From the NCBI GenBank assembly GCA_026419785.1, contig JAODTK010005882.1:1-64000 (forward strand): a stretch of 64,000 bases of DNA, given 5' to 3'. Source of the DNA: Sclerodactyla briareus (lineage: Eukaryota > Echinodermata > Holothuroidea > Dendrochirotida > Sclerodactylidae). Each line of letters opens with the position of its first letter. The first letter of the stretch is position 1. Below, piece after piece: positions 22,691-33,784 of this stretch. Made by a program: the position numbers and the translations under genes. A model generated the notes under the pieces. That model worked only from the letters and a program-made list of their open reading frames with translations. It did not search any database and had not been told where the DNA came from.

Positions 22691-24739
22691 AAACTATAAC
22701 AAAAAACAGAAGGTTGCCAGATGAATGCGTGGAAAAATAATTTCCCCATTCAGTCTGTACCCGTGGTCCACACATTAGCTTCAGACTGGGAGTCCCCAGG
22801 GTTTATACACAACACTGGTGCTCAAAAGTGAACTACAGTGGTAGCCTATTTCTCCAGGGTAGGCACCAGGGCAGGCCTCCATCCAGCCTTGTTTGGGAAA
22901 CAAACCATGTTGACTTTCTTGGTGATATGATGGTGTGGCTGTACTCAGGAAAACTTGGTTCGAAATCCACCTGTGTAAAACCTGACCTATTGAATAACCA
23001 AGAGGTTGAAGCTCTATGGGGAGAGGGAGAGGCTTGTCCACAATCCTTTGCTCTACCACACCGGAAAGTGGGCAATTGCTGGGGGAGAGTGCAACCAATT
23101 TGCTAGCAACAGAAGGATAGAGAGAGCCAAGACCCTACGGAGGGAAACCCTCGGGGGGCAGATCAAGACACTGATGATAACTTTACCATAAAATGGTGAA
23201 ATATCGGTCGAATGGTGTACACTTCTCAAGCAAGGCCAATATGAATAATAGATAGTTCAATGTGAAAATGTTAAATATAATGGTGACTGCTCCTTTTCTT
23301 GCTCTTACATGTGAATGGGGCGTTCTTTTTGTATGTATGGGCAGATGTCGTCGGCTATATTCATTTTGTTGGGGATATGATGACCAAATGCACCATGGAG
23401 ATTGTCATCATTCAGGGACATAGGTGCTATTGTTCCCGATCAATGTTCCAATAAACAAGCATACTTGAGTGTTTGCATTCATACAGTGTCTTCTATTACA
23501 ATGATCACCGTAGGTGAATGAAGGTGAGAACATACAAAAAAAACGTGTCACCTGTTTTTCTTCACCTGAGATTTTAGAATGTGCAGCAAAATCATACTGT
23601 GTGGGTTTGGTACTATCTCACAGAAAACAAGCAGGACAAACATGGAAGCATGCGTTAACTGTTCGCCAAACCCTACCCTATTGTAAAACCCCCATAACCT
23701 AGGGACACAAAATCAATTAACACGAGATAAAAGAATGATCCCTTTATTTTTTGTTCATGAACCACTTATAAATTCATCTCTCTGTTATCAATAATACACG
23801 AACGGCAGCATTACTGATTGTAAGGATGGAGTGGGACTTGTATCGCGCCCACACACCCCCCCCCCCACCTCGCGTAAACCATGTATTCCTCAAATTAATC
23901 AGACATGAAGATGAATAAGCAAAATGATAGTTTTGATACTTTATCACTGTCCTACTGTGATAGTTCAGTCTGCACGTGGTAGGACATTTGTCATTCATTT
24001 AAGACACTTAGACTAATCCACATTAACAGATAGAAATGCACTCATGGCGATTCATAACCTGATCCTAAGGGAATGAGGATAATCACTCTTACATTAGCTA
24101 CTGCTTAATGTATTCAAGCAAATTTTTAGTTCTTTTACAACATGTATATGCCCTTTTTATAGATTTTATATCAGGGACTCATGTAGGCCTAAGAAGAGAC
24201 CTTGACTTCGGGGCGAGTTCTCCAACCGCCGCCCCCCCCAGGTCAAGGGACACTAACAGACCCAGCGGCGGCGTCTACAAAAGAGCCCTTTGGAGTGAAC
24301 AAGCGTAAAGCATTTAGTCAAAGAAAGCAATACCAAAAAAAAATTATTTGTCCTTCCCAGAGCCAGCACAACAAAAGAGAATAAGGTCAGACCATTGGCC
24401 CAGGCCCACAATAGCATAATGACAGGAATCTAAGTTCGCGCGTCAAAAAACATATCTAAAGACCAGGCCGCCGGGGCAGGTGACCAACGTTAGCTGAGGA
24501 GCAGTTTACCTCAGGAGAGAAGCCATGGGTTTGGGCTAGCAATGCACAGATGGACGCAGCAGTGAAAAAGCAGCTGCAGCGTTTGTAATCGTTTTCTTTT
24601 ATGGTGCAACCGATGGAACAGGTTCAAGGAAGAGTGGCAGCGGAAGTATTCCTCCAGACCTCATCAAGCGCCGCTACCTTACTGTAATCTCCAAAAACAG
24701 CTAAGGTGTGAATCAAAAGCCCCCGCTACGAATACTTAC
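22691..24739. other. Possible 3' UTR, then unique sequence
   Basis: If the exon at 22,619-22,690 is real, 22,691 to about 23,475 would be its 3' UTR. The rest holds C runs (23,861-23,870) and short frames only. A minus-strand acceptor near 24,690 opens two competing short frames and is not called. Confidence 0.35.
23450..23455 (+). promoter_or_regulatory. Polyadenylation signal (AATAAA)
   Basis: AATAAA is followed within 30 bases by GAGTGTTTGC, a GT-rich downstream element. It fits the candidate last exon ending at 22,690. Confidence 0.35.
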
Positions 24740-24826
24740 CTCTATTGCAAACAACTCGCAATTTATCTAACAACCTGGCAAATTTGAAGGGCTCCACCTG
24801 GCCACACACAAGGGGCCATCCTCCTT
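24740..24826 (-). CDS. Candidate internal exon, unknown protein
   Basis: On the minus strand an 87-base segment reads GGWPLVCGQVEPFKFARLLD followed by KLRVVCNR. It ends at a perfect donor (GAG then GTAAGTATTC). Its phase is symmetrical, with two bases at the start and one at the end. The acceptor (GGCCAAATTTAG) has a weak pyrimidine tract. The reading is among the most protein-like in the window, but I recognise no family. A decayed retrotransposon starts 150 bases upstream on the other strand. Confidence 0.42.
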
Positions 24827-24979
24827 CTAAATTTGGCCATTCTTCGCGAGTTGACACATTTAATGCCTGGTTAATCTTCTACAATATTTAACGTGGTAAA
24901 TTAGGGTGCAATGTCGCAATATGGGTAGTTGAGTATGCCTAGTAGATTATTCCGACTTTTTCGTCCTGCCAGTGCTGCG

Positions 24980-25335
24980 AGCGGAAGCCATTCCATGTGA
25001 CGTAACAGTCACCATACAGGACAAGGGTGGAGCAAGAAAGTGGGGGGCAACAGCAGTAGAGCATCTCCCTTCTTAGCATCCTGGACGTTCTCTTCCTTCT
25101 GATTGCCTGAAGAAGATGGTCGAGCTAAGTCTACATAGATCTCAGTGTGGCTTCTGTGCTGGAAGGTCGATATCTTAAGACCTTGTCTTCCCTCCCTTGG
25201 GCCGTACTCCAGGATAGTTTGGAGAGCACAGATCCCTTGTATGTCACATTCCTCCTTGATCCTACGAATGCCTTGACCTAATCAAGGGTTCCTGCAGATT
25301 CTGGGCAATCATTCATCCTTGAACTAGTTCAAATG
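24980..25335 (+). pseudogene. Non-LTR retrotransposon reverse transcriptase, decayed
   Basis: In shifting plus-strand frames one reads IPCDVTVTIQDKGGAR, then ISLLSILD, then SQCGFCAGRS, then LYVTF with a degenerate DLTKAFD-like stretch. These are, in order, the conserved blocks before and within the fingers/palm of non-LTR reverse transcriptases: the VTI-KKG, N-RGISLL, QCGFRxxRST and YVTFIDLTKAFD patterns. At least three frameshifts and two stops break it, so it is dead. Only about 115 residues' worth remains, with no endonuclease and no catalytic YxDD block. Confidence 0.75.
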
Positions 25336-25439
25336 ACTCACTGAAGATTTTCCAATGACCCGTCTCCGTTACATCTCAGCACAGAATTCAACTGAACATC
25401 CAACAAAACGCCAAGCAACAACAGCAAACAGCTTTGAGA

Positions 25440-25594
25440 AAGTGACAACATCACCTCATGGAAGCTCCCATGACTTTACCATGACTCAACCACTTTTCGC
25501 TGATTATCAAATTCAAAACTTACCAGCCTGGATTTTTATTGATCAAATTCCATGACTAAAAAATTCCAGGTTTTCAATGACGGCTGTAACCCTG
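25440..25594 (-). repeat. Terminal part of a CAGGGTT-type interspersed repeat
   Basis: On the minus strand the sequence begins CAGGGTTACAGCCG and continues through GAAAACCTGGAATTTTTTAG and TCATGGAA. This resembles a widespread animal repeat with termini CAGGGTT...TCATGGAAAACCTGG, which I recall from other invertebrate genomes. The other end is not found. Confidence 0.45.
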
Positions 25595-26126
25595 CCTAAT
25601 GTCAGCAGTGATGGTCACTTCAAGGCTCTTCTGCTTCCCTCCTCATGACCCTTCGATTTTACAGCAGGAACAGATTGGATCATCTAGGTATGCACTGTCC
25701 ATTGCCCTCCCCAAACACTCCTTGCTGAGAAAATCCCAAGAGACCCCTCAGTGGGGACTTACCCACGCTGGGTACAAGGATTGTGCGAAGGGAGATAGGG
25801 GCACTCAACCTCCACCGACTTCCTGGAGGATCTCGATCCCAGTACCTTAGATTCACACTTTATAAGCAGCGCAGCGAGCTGGGAGAGGTTAGACAGTGTC
25901 GTGCCACCTGAAGCCTCCCACTGGGAAACGATATAGCCCCAGGCATAGGTCAACACCTAATATGATCTATATGCACTATTGACTGTCACTCAGGCATTAG
26001 CCAGTCATAAGAGGCACAGCTCAAGCCTGAATAAACAAACTAAGACATTAGTAGCGATCTCTTTACAGGACAGGTGAACATCACTAGTTAACTAACATGT
26101 GAGGAGAATAAAAACCGCCCACGGTA

Positions 26127-26599
26127 TATCCCCGCTTTTGAGCAATCATTGGGATAAATATCTAACACCCCATAAAGATCCCCATTTTTGGTCAGGAACA
26201 CAAAATAAACTTCATCCACCAATTTTTGTTTTATTCCTCAAGTTTAAGGCACTGATTAGCAAATTCGACCCACGATAAGCCTTCGAAATGACTCAATTTT
26301 ATGAGGAACAAATGTAGCCCCCATTCAACAAGTTTCGTTCACATCTGACAAAGTTTGAAATTTGCATACAGTATGCATTAGTGGCCCCCACATTGCAGTA
26401 TGCCCACTTTTAAAACAACTAATCTGAGATTTACTAGGACGGACATGTGTGACCAAGTTTCAGATCAATCGGATAAATCGTTGGAGAATTATTGCGCCTA
26501 AGCTCAAGTTCCCCGGCGGCGGCAGGAGCGTGGGCGGCGGCGGCGGATGGCGGCGTCAGTGACTACACACCCAAAACCAGAACATCCCGTGCTGGGATA
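26127..26599 (-). mobile_element. TA-target element with GCC-rich leader, short copy
   Basis: The ends TATCCCCGC and GCTGGGATA are inverted and flanked by TA at 26,125-26,126 and 26,600-26,601. Read on the minus strand it has the family order: terminus, spacer, CCGCCGCC-type repeats (26,517-26,560), then GCGCAATAATTCTCCAACG and TGATCTGAAACTTGG. It is 473 bp long and lacks the 600-bp units. No coding capacity. Confidence 0.65.
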
Positions 26600-26620
26600 T
26601 AATGATGATTGGTTTGTATG

Positions 26621-27170
26621 ATTGCCATGTCCCATATTGCACAGTGCTGACTGTGGCCTATTATCAGTGGGGTGTGATTACCTATCCCCCATGGGTTAAC
26701 ATGGTATCAGTGGCCCTTATCAGTCGGGTGTGATTACCCATGTCCTATTGGTCATACATGGCCAACAGTGGCCTATTATAGTCAGGTGGATTACCTATGA
26801 TCTAGGGTCATACATGGCCAACAGTGGCCTATCATCAGTTGCAGTGTGATTACATATGTATCATGGGGTCATACATGAACAAACAGTGGCCCATATCAGT
26901 AGGGTGTGTAATTACCCGCATTATGATCATACTGGTCAACAGTGGCTATTATCAGTAGGGAGGAGTTACTTATGTCCTATGGTATACATGGAAACGGGTC
27001 ATTATCAGTCGGGTGATTGCTATGTCCTATGGGTCATACATGGCCAACAGTGGCTTAGATCAGCGGGTGTGATTGCATATGTAATATGGGTCATACATGG
27101 CCAACAGTGGCCTATTCATCAGTGGGTTGATTTTCCTATGTCATATGGTCATTACATGGCCAGCAATGGC
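26621..27170 (+). repeat. Minisatellite, unit about 58 bp
   Basis: About ten diverged units built on GTCATACATGGCCAACAGTG plus GCCTATTATCAGTGGGTGTG plus ATTACCTATGTCCTATGG. Unit lengths vary by small indels. The open frame at 26,856-27,236 is produced by the repeat. The array begins about 20 bp beyond the TA-target element. Confidence 0.9.
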
Positions 27171-27468
27171 CCAATTATTGGTTGGTGTGATCACCCCGTC
27201 TTTCCTAACATTAGGCCTCTTCCAGCCGTCATGTAGATATTGTTTAAGATAATTAATCGGTTTTGTGCAAGTTTCCCCTTCCGTCATCCTCCATGCCTTG
27301 GTCCCACCTGAGCAATTCAACATTCAACTAAATTGCACTAGGAAGGATACCAACTCGAGGGATAACGTCAGCCAAATTTGAAATAAGATGCCCCATTACT
27401 CCCCATTCTCCATCACCGCTGAAAGGCTAAGGGAATTTTCAAGTTAATTTAAATAAACCAATCATTAA

Positions 27469-28055
27469 AGGACAACTGCAGGATGATTGATACAGATGAT
27501 AATTCAATAGCTGGATAAAAACTGAATGCTCAGTCGACCCGGACATTCATAGGACTTTCTGTTCCGGAGTTATAGTCATTTTGAAGTTTGTGTATTGTGA
27601 AGCATGTGTATTGGCGCAAGATCGAAATGCATCCCATCATGCGGTAATCACATGATGCATACTTGCACCAAAACCCTGTAAACTTCTTTGTTTCTACTGA
27701 AATTCAAACCTTAATTTCCCTTGAAAAGCATTCAGTCTATGGGAGAGGGTTCAGTGGGTTGGTAGGTGTTGATGGTTACTTTGGTGCGAGAAGACAACAG
27801 AACTTCTGCTAAATGATGACTTATCCCACGAAATATGAAACAATCAAATACTTAACATAATTACCTGTGTTTTTATTGTGCGATTTCTGCGTTATTGCGC
27901 AAATGGGATTATCCTTATGTCTCTGCTTAATGGCCCAAACTTGGAAGGCCAATAACTCCACATAGGAACATCGTATTTAAATGGGTTTTGGACCTACACA
28001 TAGTTTTCCATTCTCCACAATATAATTGCTGGTGTATCCAAGCCTGCAGTTGCCC
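27469..28055 (+). mobile_element. TTAA-flanked non-autonomous element, copy 1 (587 bp)
   Basis: The terminal inverted repeats are AGGACAACTGCAGG and CCTGCAGTTGCCC, and both ends abut TTAA (27,465-27,468 and 28,056-28,059). This suggests a piggyBac-like target duplication. A full-length homologue lies at 31,190-31,750. There is no open frame, so it is a MITE-type element. Confidence 0.7.
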
Positions 28056-28291
28056 TTAAAAATGAATGTTTCAACATTGTTGAACAAAGTTAAATAGCAT
28101 GTGGAGGACACACAAGCTGGACTAGGGCTTCAATACAGAGAACAACCTGTAACCGAGGCAGTAAGTGAACGCAGGGTAGAGGGAGCAAGTGGGATATCGC
28201 AATGCGGACTAGCCACTCACCTTCATATTAAGTACTTTTGTTCTGACTTTATCACATTTGTGGTGTTCCTCTTCTGCCATGTGCGTGCCAG

Positions 28292-28347
28292 CCTGCGATT
28301 CATGGGTCCATGAGGGCCACGCCGCCACAAATGGCCATGAATGTTCT
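28292..28347 (+). CDS. Candidate internal exon, cysteine-bounded
   Basis: A pyrimidine-rich acceptor (TGTTCCTCTTCTGCC...GTGCCAG) and a strong donor (GTGAGTGT) bound a 56-base segment reading CDSWVHEGHAATNGHECS. The two cysteines suggest an extracellular module, but no family can be assigned from 18 residues. Confidence 0.35.
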
Positions 28348-29454
28348 GTGAGTGTAACACCCACCCCATCATTAGAACTGATCAAGATCGCTCCCAGCAG
28401 ATGGATCAGATTGCTGGTCCTGCACTCTCATGAACTGAGAGGATGTCTCTGGGGGGGGGGGCGGGGAGAGGAAGGGGGGGGGGTTCTGTGAAGAAGAAAA
28501 TTAAACAATTTAGACTTGTCAATCATTTGAGTGCATCATGAGAGACACAAAATTTTGGACAATTGTGGTGAGTCGAATTCCCTGTGACACCTGATATGGC
28601 AGTACAAAACCAAAAACCCTCCTTTTTTTACTTCCCTGCCTGAATGCAGAGTGCGTCAAATCAGTGAGAAAATGCGCGAATGTGCCATTAGTGCTAATAG
28701 AGGAAACCTGGTTGTGGGCCATTGGGGGCCTGTGCTCACATTTGTTACCAGTGCCCGATCGTCTCTTGAGGTCTCTGTATTGGGCAAAAAGTGGAAATCA
28801 GCTCTCAACCATGGTCCCCACTCAGCCAACAAGCATCAAATCCACAGAAGCTTATGATCGCGACAGCCTCCAGGAACCTTCCTCTGGGACATTCGCACAT
28901 AACAGATATGGCAATCAGTGGCCGATTGTACTTCACAATTTTATTTCTAGGACGAGCCGCTGCGCGAGCCAGCAGGCTGAAAGAGAAAGGGTGAGACTGA
29001 GTAAGGGAGGCAAAGACTCTAGGTCGCCGATCAACGGCAGCAGATACTGAAACAGAAGAGCAATAAAGGCTGCTCATTAAAAGGCAACAGGTAATGAATA
29101 CACACTGAAGAGCCTTTTGTATTCAATTCCTCATTAGTGAAGTCTCTGCTTACCTCAATAAAGCCTTGGACTCATCTCGTACACAAGCTACCCTGTATCG
29201 ATCCCTTGCAAAAATGCACTTCATTGTCAAGAGTTTGTCTGCAATAGCCACCTAACGAAAACAAATGGTAGCTTCCTGAAATAGAATGGAATGCGTTAAT
29301 AATCAGACAGGATGGTTTGGAGACAAGGACGTTTTGGATCCTTTGTCAAGCATATGATAAGTAGCAACTCTAAACACCTCTAAGACAAAGAGGACCTCAT
29401 CTATGTCTAAAATCGGACAGTTGGTTTAGATTACCCTGGCCCCAATGCTGTAAC
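28348..29454. other. Unique sequence, dense overlapping frames
   Basis: Between 28,640 and 29,080 several frames on both strands stay open for 60-128 codons because the region is GC-richer. None shows a known motif or clean splice sites. A G-rich stretch lies at 28,451-28,483. Confidence 0.4.
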
Positions 29455-31090
29455 ATAAGAGTATATCATGCAGAGTGCAATGTGAGAAATCATGTGAAGA
29501 GTGCAATGTGAGAAATCTGTGAAGAGTGCAACACATCAAACTAAAAGTGCAATGTGAGGGCCTGTATCAGCAAACGAGTGGCAATGGAGCTACCTGCAAA
29601 GAGTAAAATGGGATGGTGGTATAAGACAAAGAGTGCAAGGTGAGATGTAAAGAGAACATGTGAGATATCATGCAAAGAGTACAAAATGCAGATATCTGCA
29701 AAGAGTGCAATGGGAGGATCATGCAAAGGTCAATGGGAGGTATCATGCAAAAGGTTCAATGGGAGGTAGCATGCACAAAGAGTTACAAAGGAGATATCAT
29801 GCAAAGAGAGTGCAAGGGAGGTATATGCAAAGAGTGCAATGGGGGTATCCGCAAAGAGTGCAATGGGAGGTATCATGCAACGGTGCAATGGGAGGTATCA
29901 TGCAAAGAGTTCAATTGGAGGTATCATGCAAAGAGTACAATAATGAGATTCATGCAAAGAGTGCAATGGGAGTTGCGGTATCATGCAAAGAGTTCAATGG
30001 GAGGTCGGTATCAGGCAAAGAGTACAATATGAGATACCTGCAAAAGGTGCAATGGGAGGTATCATGCAAAACGGTTCAATGGGAGGGAGGTATCATGGCA
30101 AAGAAGTACAATATGAGATATCATGCAACGAGTACAATAGGAGTATCATGCAAGAGTGCAAGGGGATCCCGGTATCTGCCAAAGGGAGTTCAATGGGAGG
30201 TCTCATTGCAAAGAGGCCCTATGAGAAACCATGCAAAGAGTGCAAGGGAGGTATCATGCAAGAGTCAATGGGGAGGTTTATCATGCAACAAAGAGTACCA
30301 ATATGAGATATATGCAAAGAGTGCAATGGGAGGTATCATGCACAAGAGTTGCAATGGGAGGTATCACGCAACGAGTGCAATGGGAAAGGTACATGCAAAG
30401 AGTGCAATGGAGGTATATGCAAGAGTTCAATGAGGTATCATGCAAAGAGTACAATATGAGTATCTGCAAAGAGTGCCATGGGACGGATCATGCAAAGAGC
30501 TACAATATGAACTCAGCAAAGAGTGAAATGTGAATATCATGCAAAGGTACCATATGAGATATCATGCAGATGCAATGGGCAGGTGATCATGCAAGAGTGC
30601 AAGGGAGGGATCATGCCAAAGGTTCATAGGGAGGTATCATGCAAAAAGTGCACTGTGAGATATCATGAAAAGCGGCAAGTATGAGAGATGCGATGAGGAC
30701 AATGTGAGGATATCATGCAAAGAGTGCAATGGGAGAGGTATCATGCAAGAGGCAATGTGTAGGACTAGCGAAGACGTTCAATGGGCAGGTATCATGCAAA
30801 AAGTGCAATGTGAGATATCATGCGAAGATTTCAATGGAGGTATCACTGCATCAAATTGCAATGTGAGATATATGCAAAAAGCGCCATATTAATATCGATG
30901 AGTACAATGTGAGATTATCATATAGAAAGTGCAATGGATAATCATACAGAGAGTGCAATGTTGGAATTCATGTAGGGTTCAATGGAGATATCCATTCAAG
31001 AGCGCAAGGTTAGATAACATGCAAAGAGAACAATGTAGATATCATGCAAGAGGCAATGTGAGATATCATGTAAAATGTGCAATTTGGTAT
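29455..31090 (+). repeat. Minisatellite, unit about 26 bp
   Basis: Roughly 60 units of GCAAAGAGTGCAATGGGAGG plus TATCAT. Both edges (about 29,470-29,660 and 30,640-31,080) carry a variant with TGTGAGATATCATG instead of TGGGAGGTATCATG and are more degenerate than the core. The 257-codon open frame at 29,660-30,433 is an artefact of the repeat. Confidence 0.95.
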
Positions 31091-31189
31091 GCCAATGAGT
31101 CCCATGTAGAGATTGGCCAATTGCTCACCTTGAAAATCACCTCTATACTGCCCATTTGTTCTCATGTATGCAACAAACTTGTTGCTCAA

Positions 31190-31750
31190 AGGACAACTGC
31201 ATGATGATTCAATAATTCTAGCTGATGTAATAGCTGGAGAAAAAAATGCGTCAGTCCAAACCAAACGTTTTTACGACTTTCCGTTACAGGTTACAGTCCT
31301 TTGAAATTTGTGCATGTGAATTGCACAGGACGACACGCCATCCCATCATGCACTAATAAATGATGTCATACCTGCACAACCCTGCGCACATCCTTTGTTT
31401 CTGATGGAATCACACATTTGTTTCACTTTGAAAAGCATTTAGTTTATGGGAGGGATTGCTGATTGGGTTTGTAGGTGCTGTTCATTACTTTGGTGAAGAA
31501 GACATCGGACGTCCACGCTACATGTTGACTTATTTCAACAGAATGAAACATAATATCCCGCGTTGTCCATGTGTGACATCAAGCGTTATTGTGGCAATTG
31601 GGATTCTAGCCCATTTCTCTGCATAATGGCCCCAACTTTGAAGACTATAACTCCCCGTAGGAACATTGTATTGAAATGGGGTTTGGACCTGTGAATACAG
31701 TTTTTCATTCTCCACGATACCCTCTGTTGTATCAAGCCTGCAGTTGTCCT
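31190..31750 (+). mobile_element. TTAA-type non-autonomous element, copy 2 (561 bp)
   Basis: The termini AGGACAACTGCATG and CCTGCAGTTGTCCT match copy 1, and the interior is homologous along its whole length. The flanks are TCAA and TTGA, each one transition away from TTAA. The two copies lie in the same orientation on either side of the 26-bp minisatellite. Confidence 0.7.
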
Positions 31751-32469
31751 TTGAAGAAGCCAGTTCCAATTTTGAACAATTCAACATTCAGTGCACACAG
31801 GCGAGAGTACATTCCACAGCCATATCATTTTGCATATGATTGAACTATACTCACCACAGTAGAAGCTATCATGTTCATTTTTTTATTTCACTTGTGGGGA
31901 CTGACTTTCGTGAGGTTTTATGCTGGTAGCTTGATAAATAATTTACATAAGGGACTTTTGAATTTCCATGCAGTGCAAATCTTCGTGCGAATTTGGCATT
32001 GCGAACATGTCACTATCATAACATTATTGTGATGGGCAATTATTTATGAAGGGCTCAATCTATAAGCCTGATTCTGATTCACATATTTACTGCTGATGCT
32101 GACATGTCTTTCATTCAGTGTTCCTATTTATCTCCTTACCGTTAGTTTACGAGAGCAATGGTTACGAGCAACAGGAATATCCCTGACTCATTACTATTCA
32201 GAGAGTGAAATTCTATCTGCTATACTCCAATATATCTAAACACAATTTGGACAAGTTTTAGTTGAGTTGAGAAGACCAAGGTGATTGATGTACAATACAG
32301 AATATATCAAGGACGTAATATATTTTCAGTAAGTTTCTCTCCAACAATGGATGAAATGGAACAGAGATAATAACCAGAGGAGCGATTGGCTTATGTGTGA
32401 TCTGAAAGTCTGGGGTGGCCAATACAAAATACTCTCATTGTTAGTATACTGGGGCATATCCAGAACTTT
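31751..32469. other. Unique AT-rich sequence
   Basis: No gene or repeat seen. GAACAATTCAACATTCA at 31,773 also occurs near 27,309, just before the other TTAA element's flank. Confidence 0.4.
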
Positions 32470-33085
32470 TTTTTTATAGGGGGTCGCAAAGCAAGCCTGG
32501 ATGACATACGGGTAGAGAGGGCTAAGGAGGAGGGGGTGACCCCCTTTGCCTTTGGGAATCCTTGCTTGAAGAGGGCTGAGATGCAAAATGGTGCTATATG
32601 TGAATGATTTCCAAGCCTATTTCTGAACAATATTTCAATTTTCGTGCTCATTTGGAAGCGTTTCGTATGCCAATGAGAGAGGCTTACCAGCATGAGAATT
32701 GGAGGAACAAAATAGGACAGGGGATAGGGGTATAGATCTAAATAGAGAGGCAAAGCCACAGGGAGGGTATATTTCACTAGGGGGGGTCGCAAAGCAGAAC
32801 TGATCACCAACCTGGGGGAGAGGTCTAAGAAGAGGGGTGCCCCTCTTGCATTAGGGAATTTGTCACTCTGCAAAAGGGCTGAGATGCAAAATGCGCCAGA
32901 TGTGATTTTCAAGCCCATTTCTGAAAACCATTTTCATGCTATTTTTTGTGTCATATGGTCACCAATATAAGGACCCTAGAATACCAGCAGGAGGAATGGA
33001 TGAACGTAATAGGGCACGGGATAGGAGTGTAGATCTAGAAACCGATGCATAGCTACGGAAGGGTTATTTCACATTCAGGGATATT
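32470..33085 (+). repeat. Tandem duplication, unit about 305 bp
   Basis: Two units (about 32,470-32,775 and 32,776-33,085) share GGGGGTCGCAAAGCA, GGGCTGAGATGCAAAATG and GGGATAGGxGTxTAGATCTA. They are diverged with indels. The 175-codon minus-strand frame through them is incidental. A third partial copy lies at 50,270-50,350. Confidence 0.8.
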
Positions 33086-33725
33086 TCTGCCCCCCCCCCC
33101 CCCCAACTTTCCCAATCAATCTACATCACTGAAATTACAGTAACATTTTCAGAATAAATTAATCTCAATACAGTATACAGGCCTACAACGATGACAATGT
33201 TAAGCACTAAATTGTTGACTCTTGCTTGATCTTCCTTGATCTGAAGATGACAGCATCACTGCCATCACACCAACTGTTGCAGTGTTGATGACAGGGAAAA
33301 CAGGTTGATGGTTATTTGGTGCCCCCCCCCCCCCCCCCTCACCTCAACCACCTCCCACTCAGGGCAAGCTTACTCTGTTTGTCACAACTCACGGTTGTAG
33401 TAATGTTACTTAACAGATGCCACCCCCTGAAATTAGAACCTCAAACACTATTTTAATTAATGTAAGACGGTTCATGGGCATTCTGATTAGCCCAACGTCT
33501 CTGGTGGCGATGAGGGACGTCATCGGGAGACGGGGAATGTCAGACTGGCGAGGACAGCTCATCCTAGGTCGCTCTGCCGATTATCGCCTCTATCACTGTA
33601 GTACGGTCAGTCAGGAACCAAGGAAACCAGAGCTTCCTCAGTGAGGTGCCACAAGTCTGCCACTGTCTCTCGATGGGGGGAGCCAGAAGAATTAAAATGC
33701 TCGTGAGGCATGGGCCTCCTCTCAG

Positions 33726-33784
33726 GTGGTGGACGGTTACGAACAGCTGGCTACAAATTATAGGAGGCTCAGCGAGCTCTGGAG
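33726..33784 (+). CDS. Candidate internal exon, helical segment
   Basis: A strong acceptor (ATGGGCCTCCTCTCAG) and an AG-GTAATT donor bound 59 bases reading VVDGYEQLATNYRRLSELWR. The heptad-like spacing of hydrophobic residues and the charge pattern resemble a spectrin-repeat or coiled-coil helix. That is an impression from 20 residues, not a family assignment. No neighbouring exon was found. Confidence 0.42.

Noticed and set aside
22957-22968. GGTTCGAAATCC, a possible B box
   Set aside because: The expected A box is absent (TGGTGATATGATGG is a poor match).
25530-25561. Apparent 32-base minus-strand exon between TTTTTTAG and GTAAGT
   Set aside because: It lies within the CAGGGTT...TCATGGAA interspersed repeat, so the splice-like signals belong to the repeat.
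29660-30433. 257-codon plus-strand open frame, the longest in the window
   Set aside because: It runs entirely within the 26-bp minisatellite. The reading is a degenerate repeat (KECNGRYHAKS-like), produced by the low stop content of the unit.
32391-32918. 175-codon minus-strand open frame
   Set aside because: It spans the two halves of the 305-bp tandem duplication, with no motif and no splice or start context.
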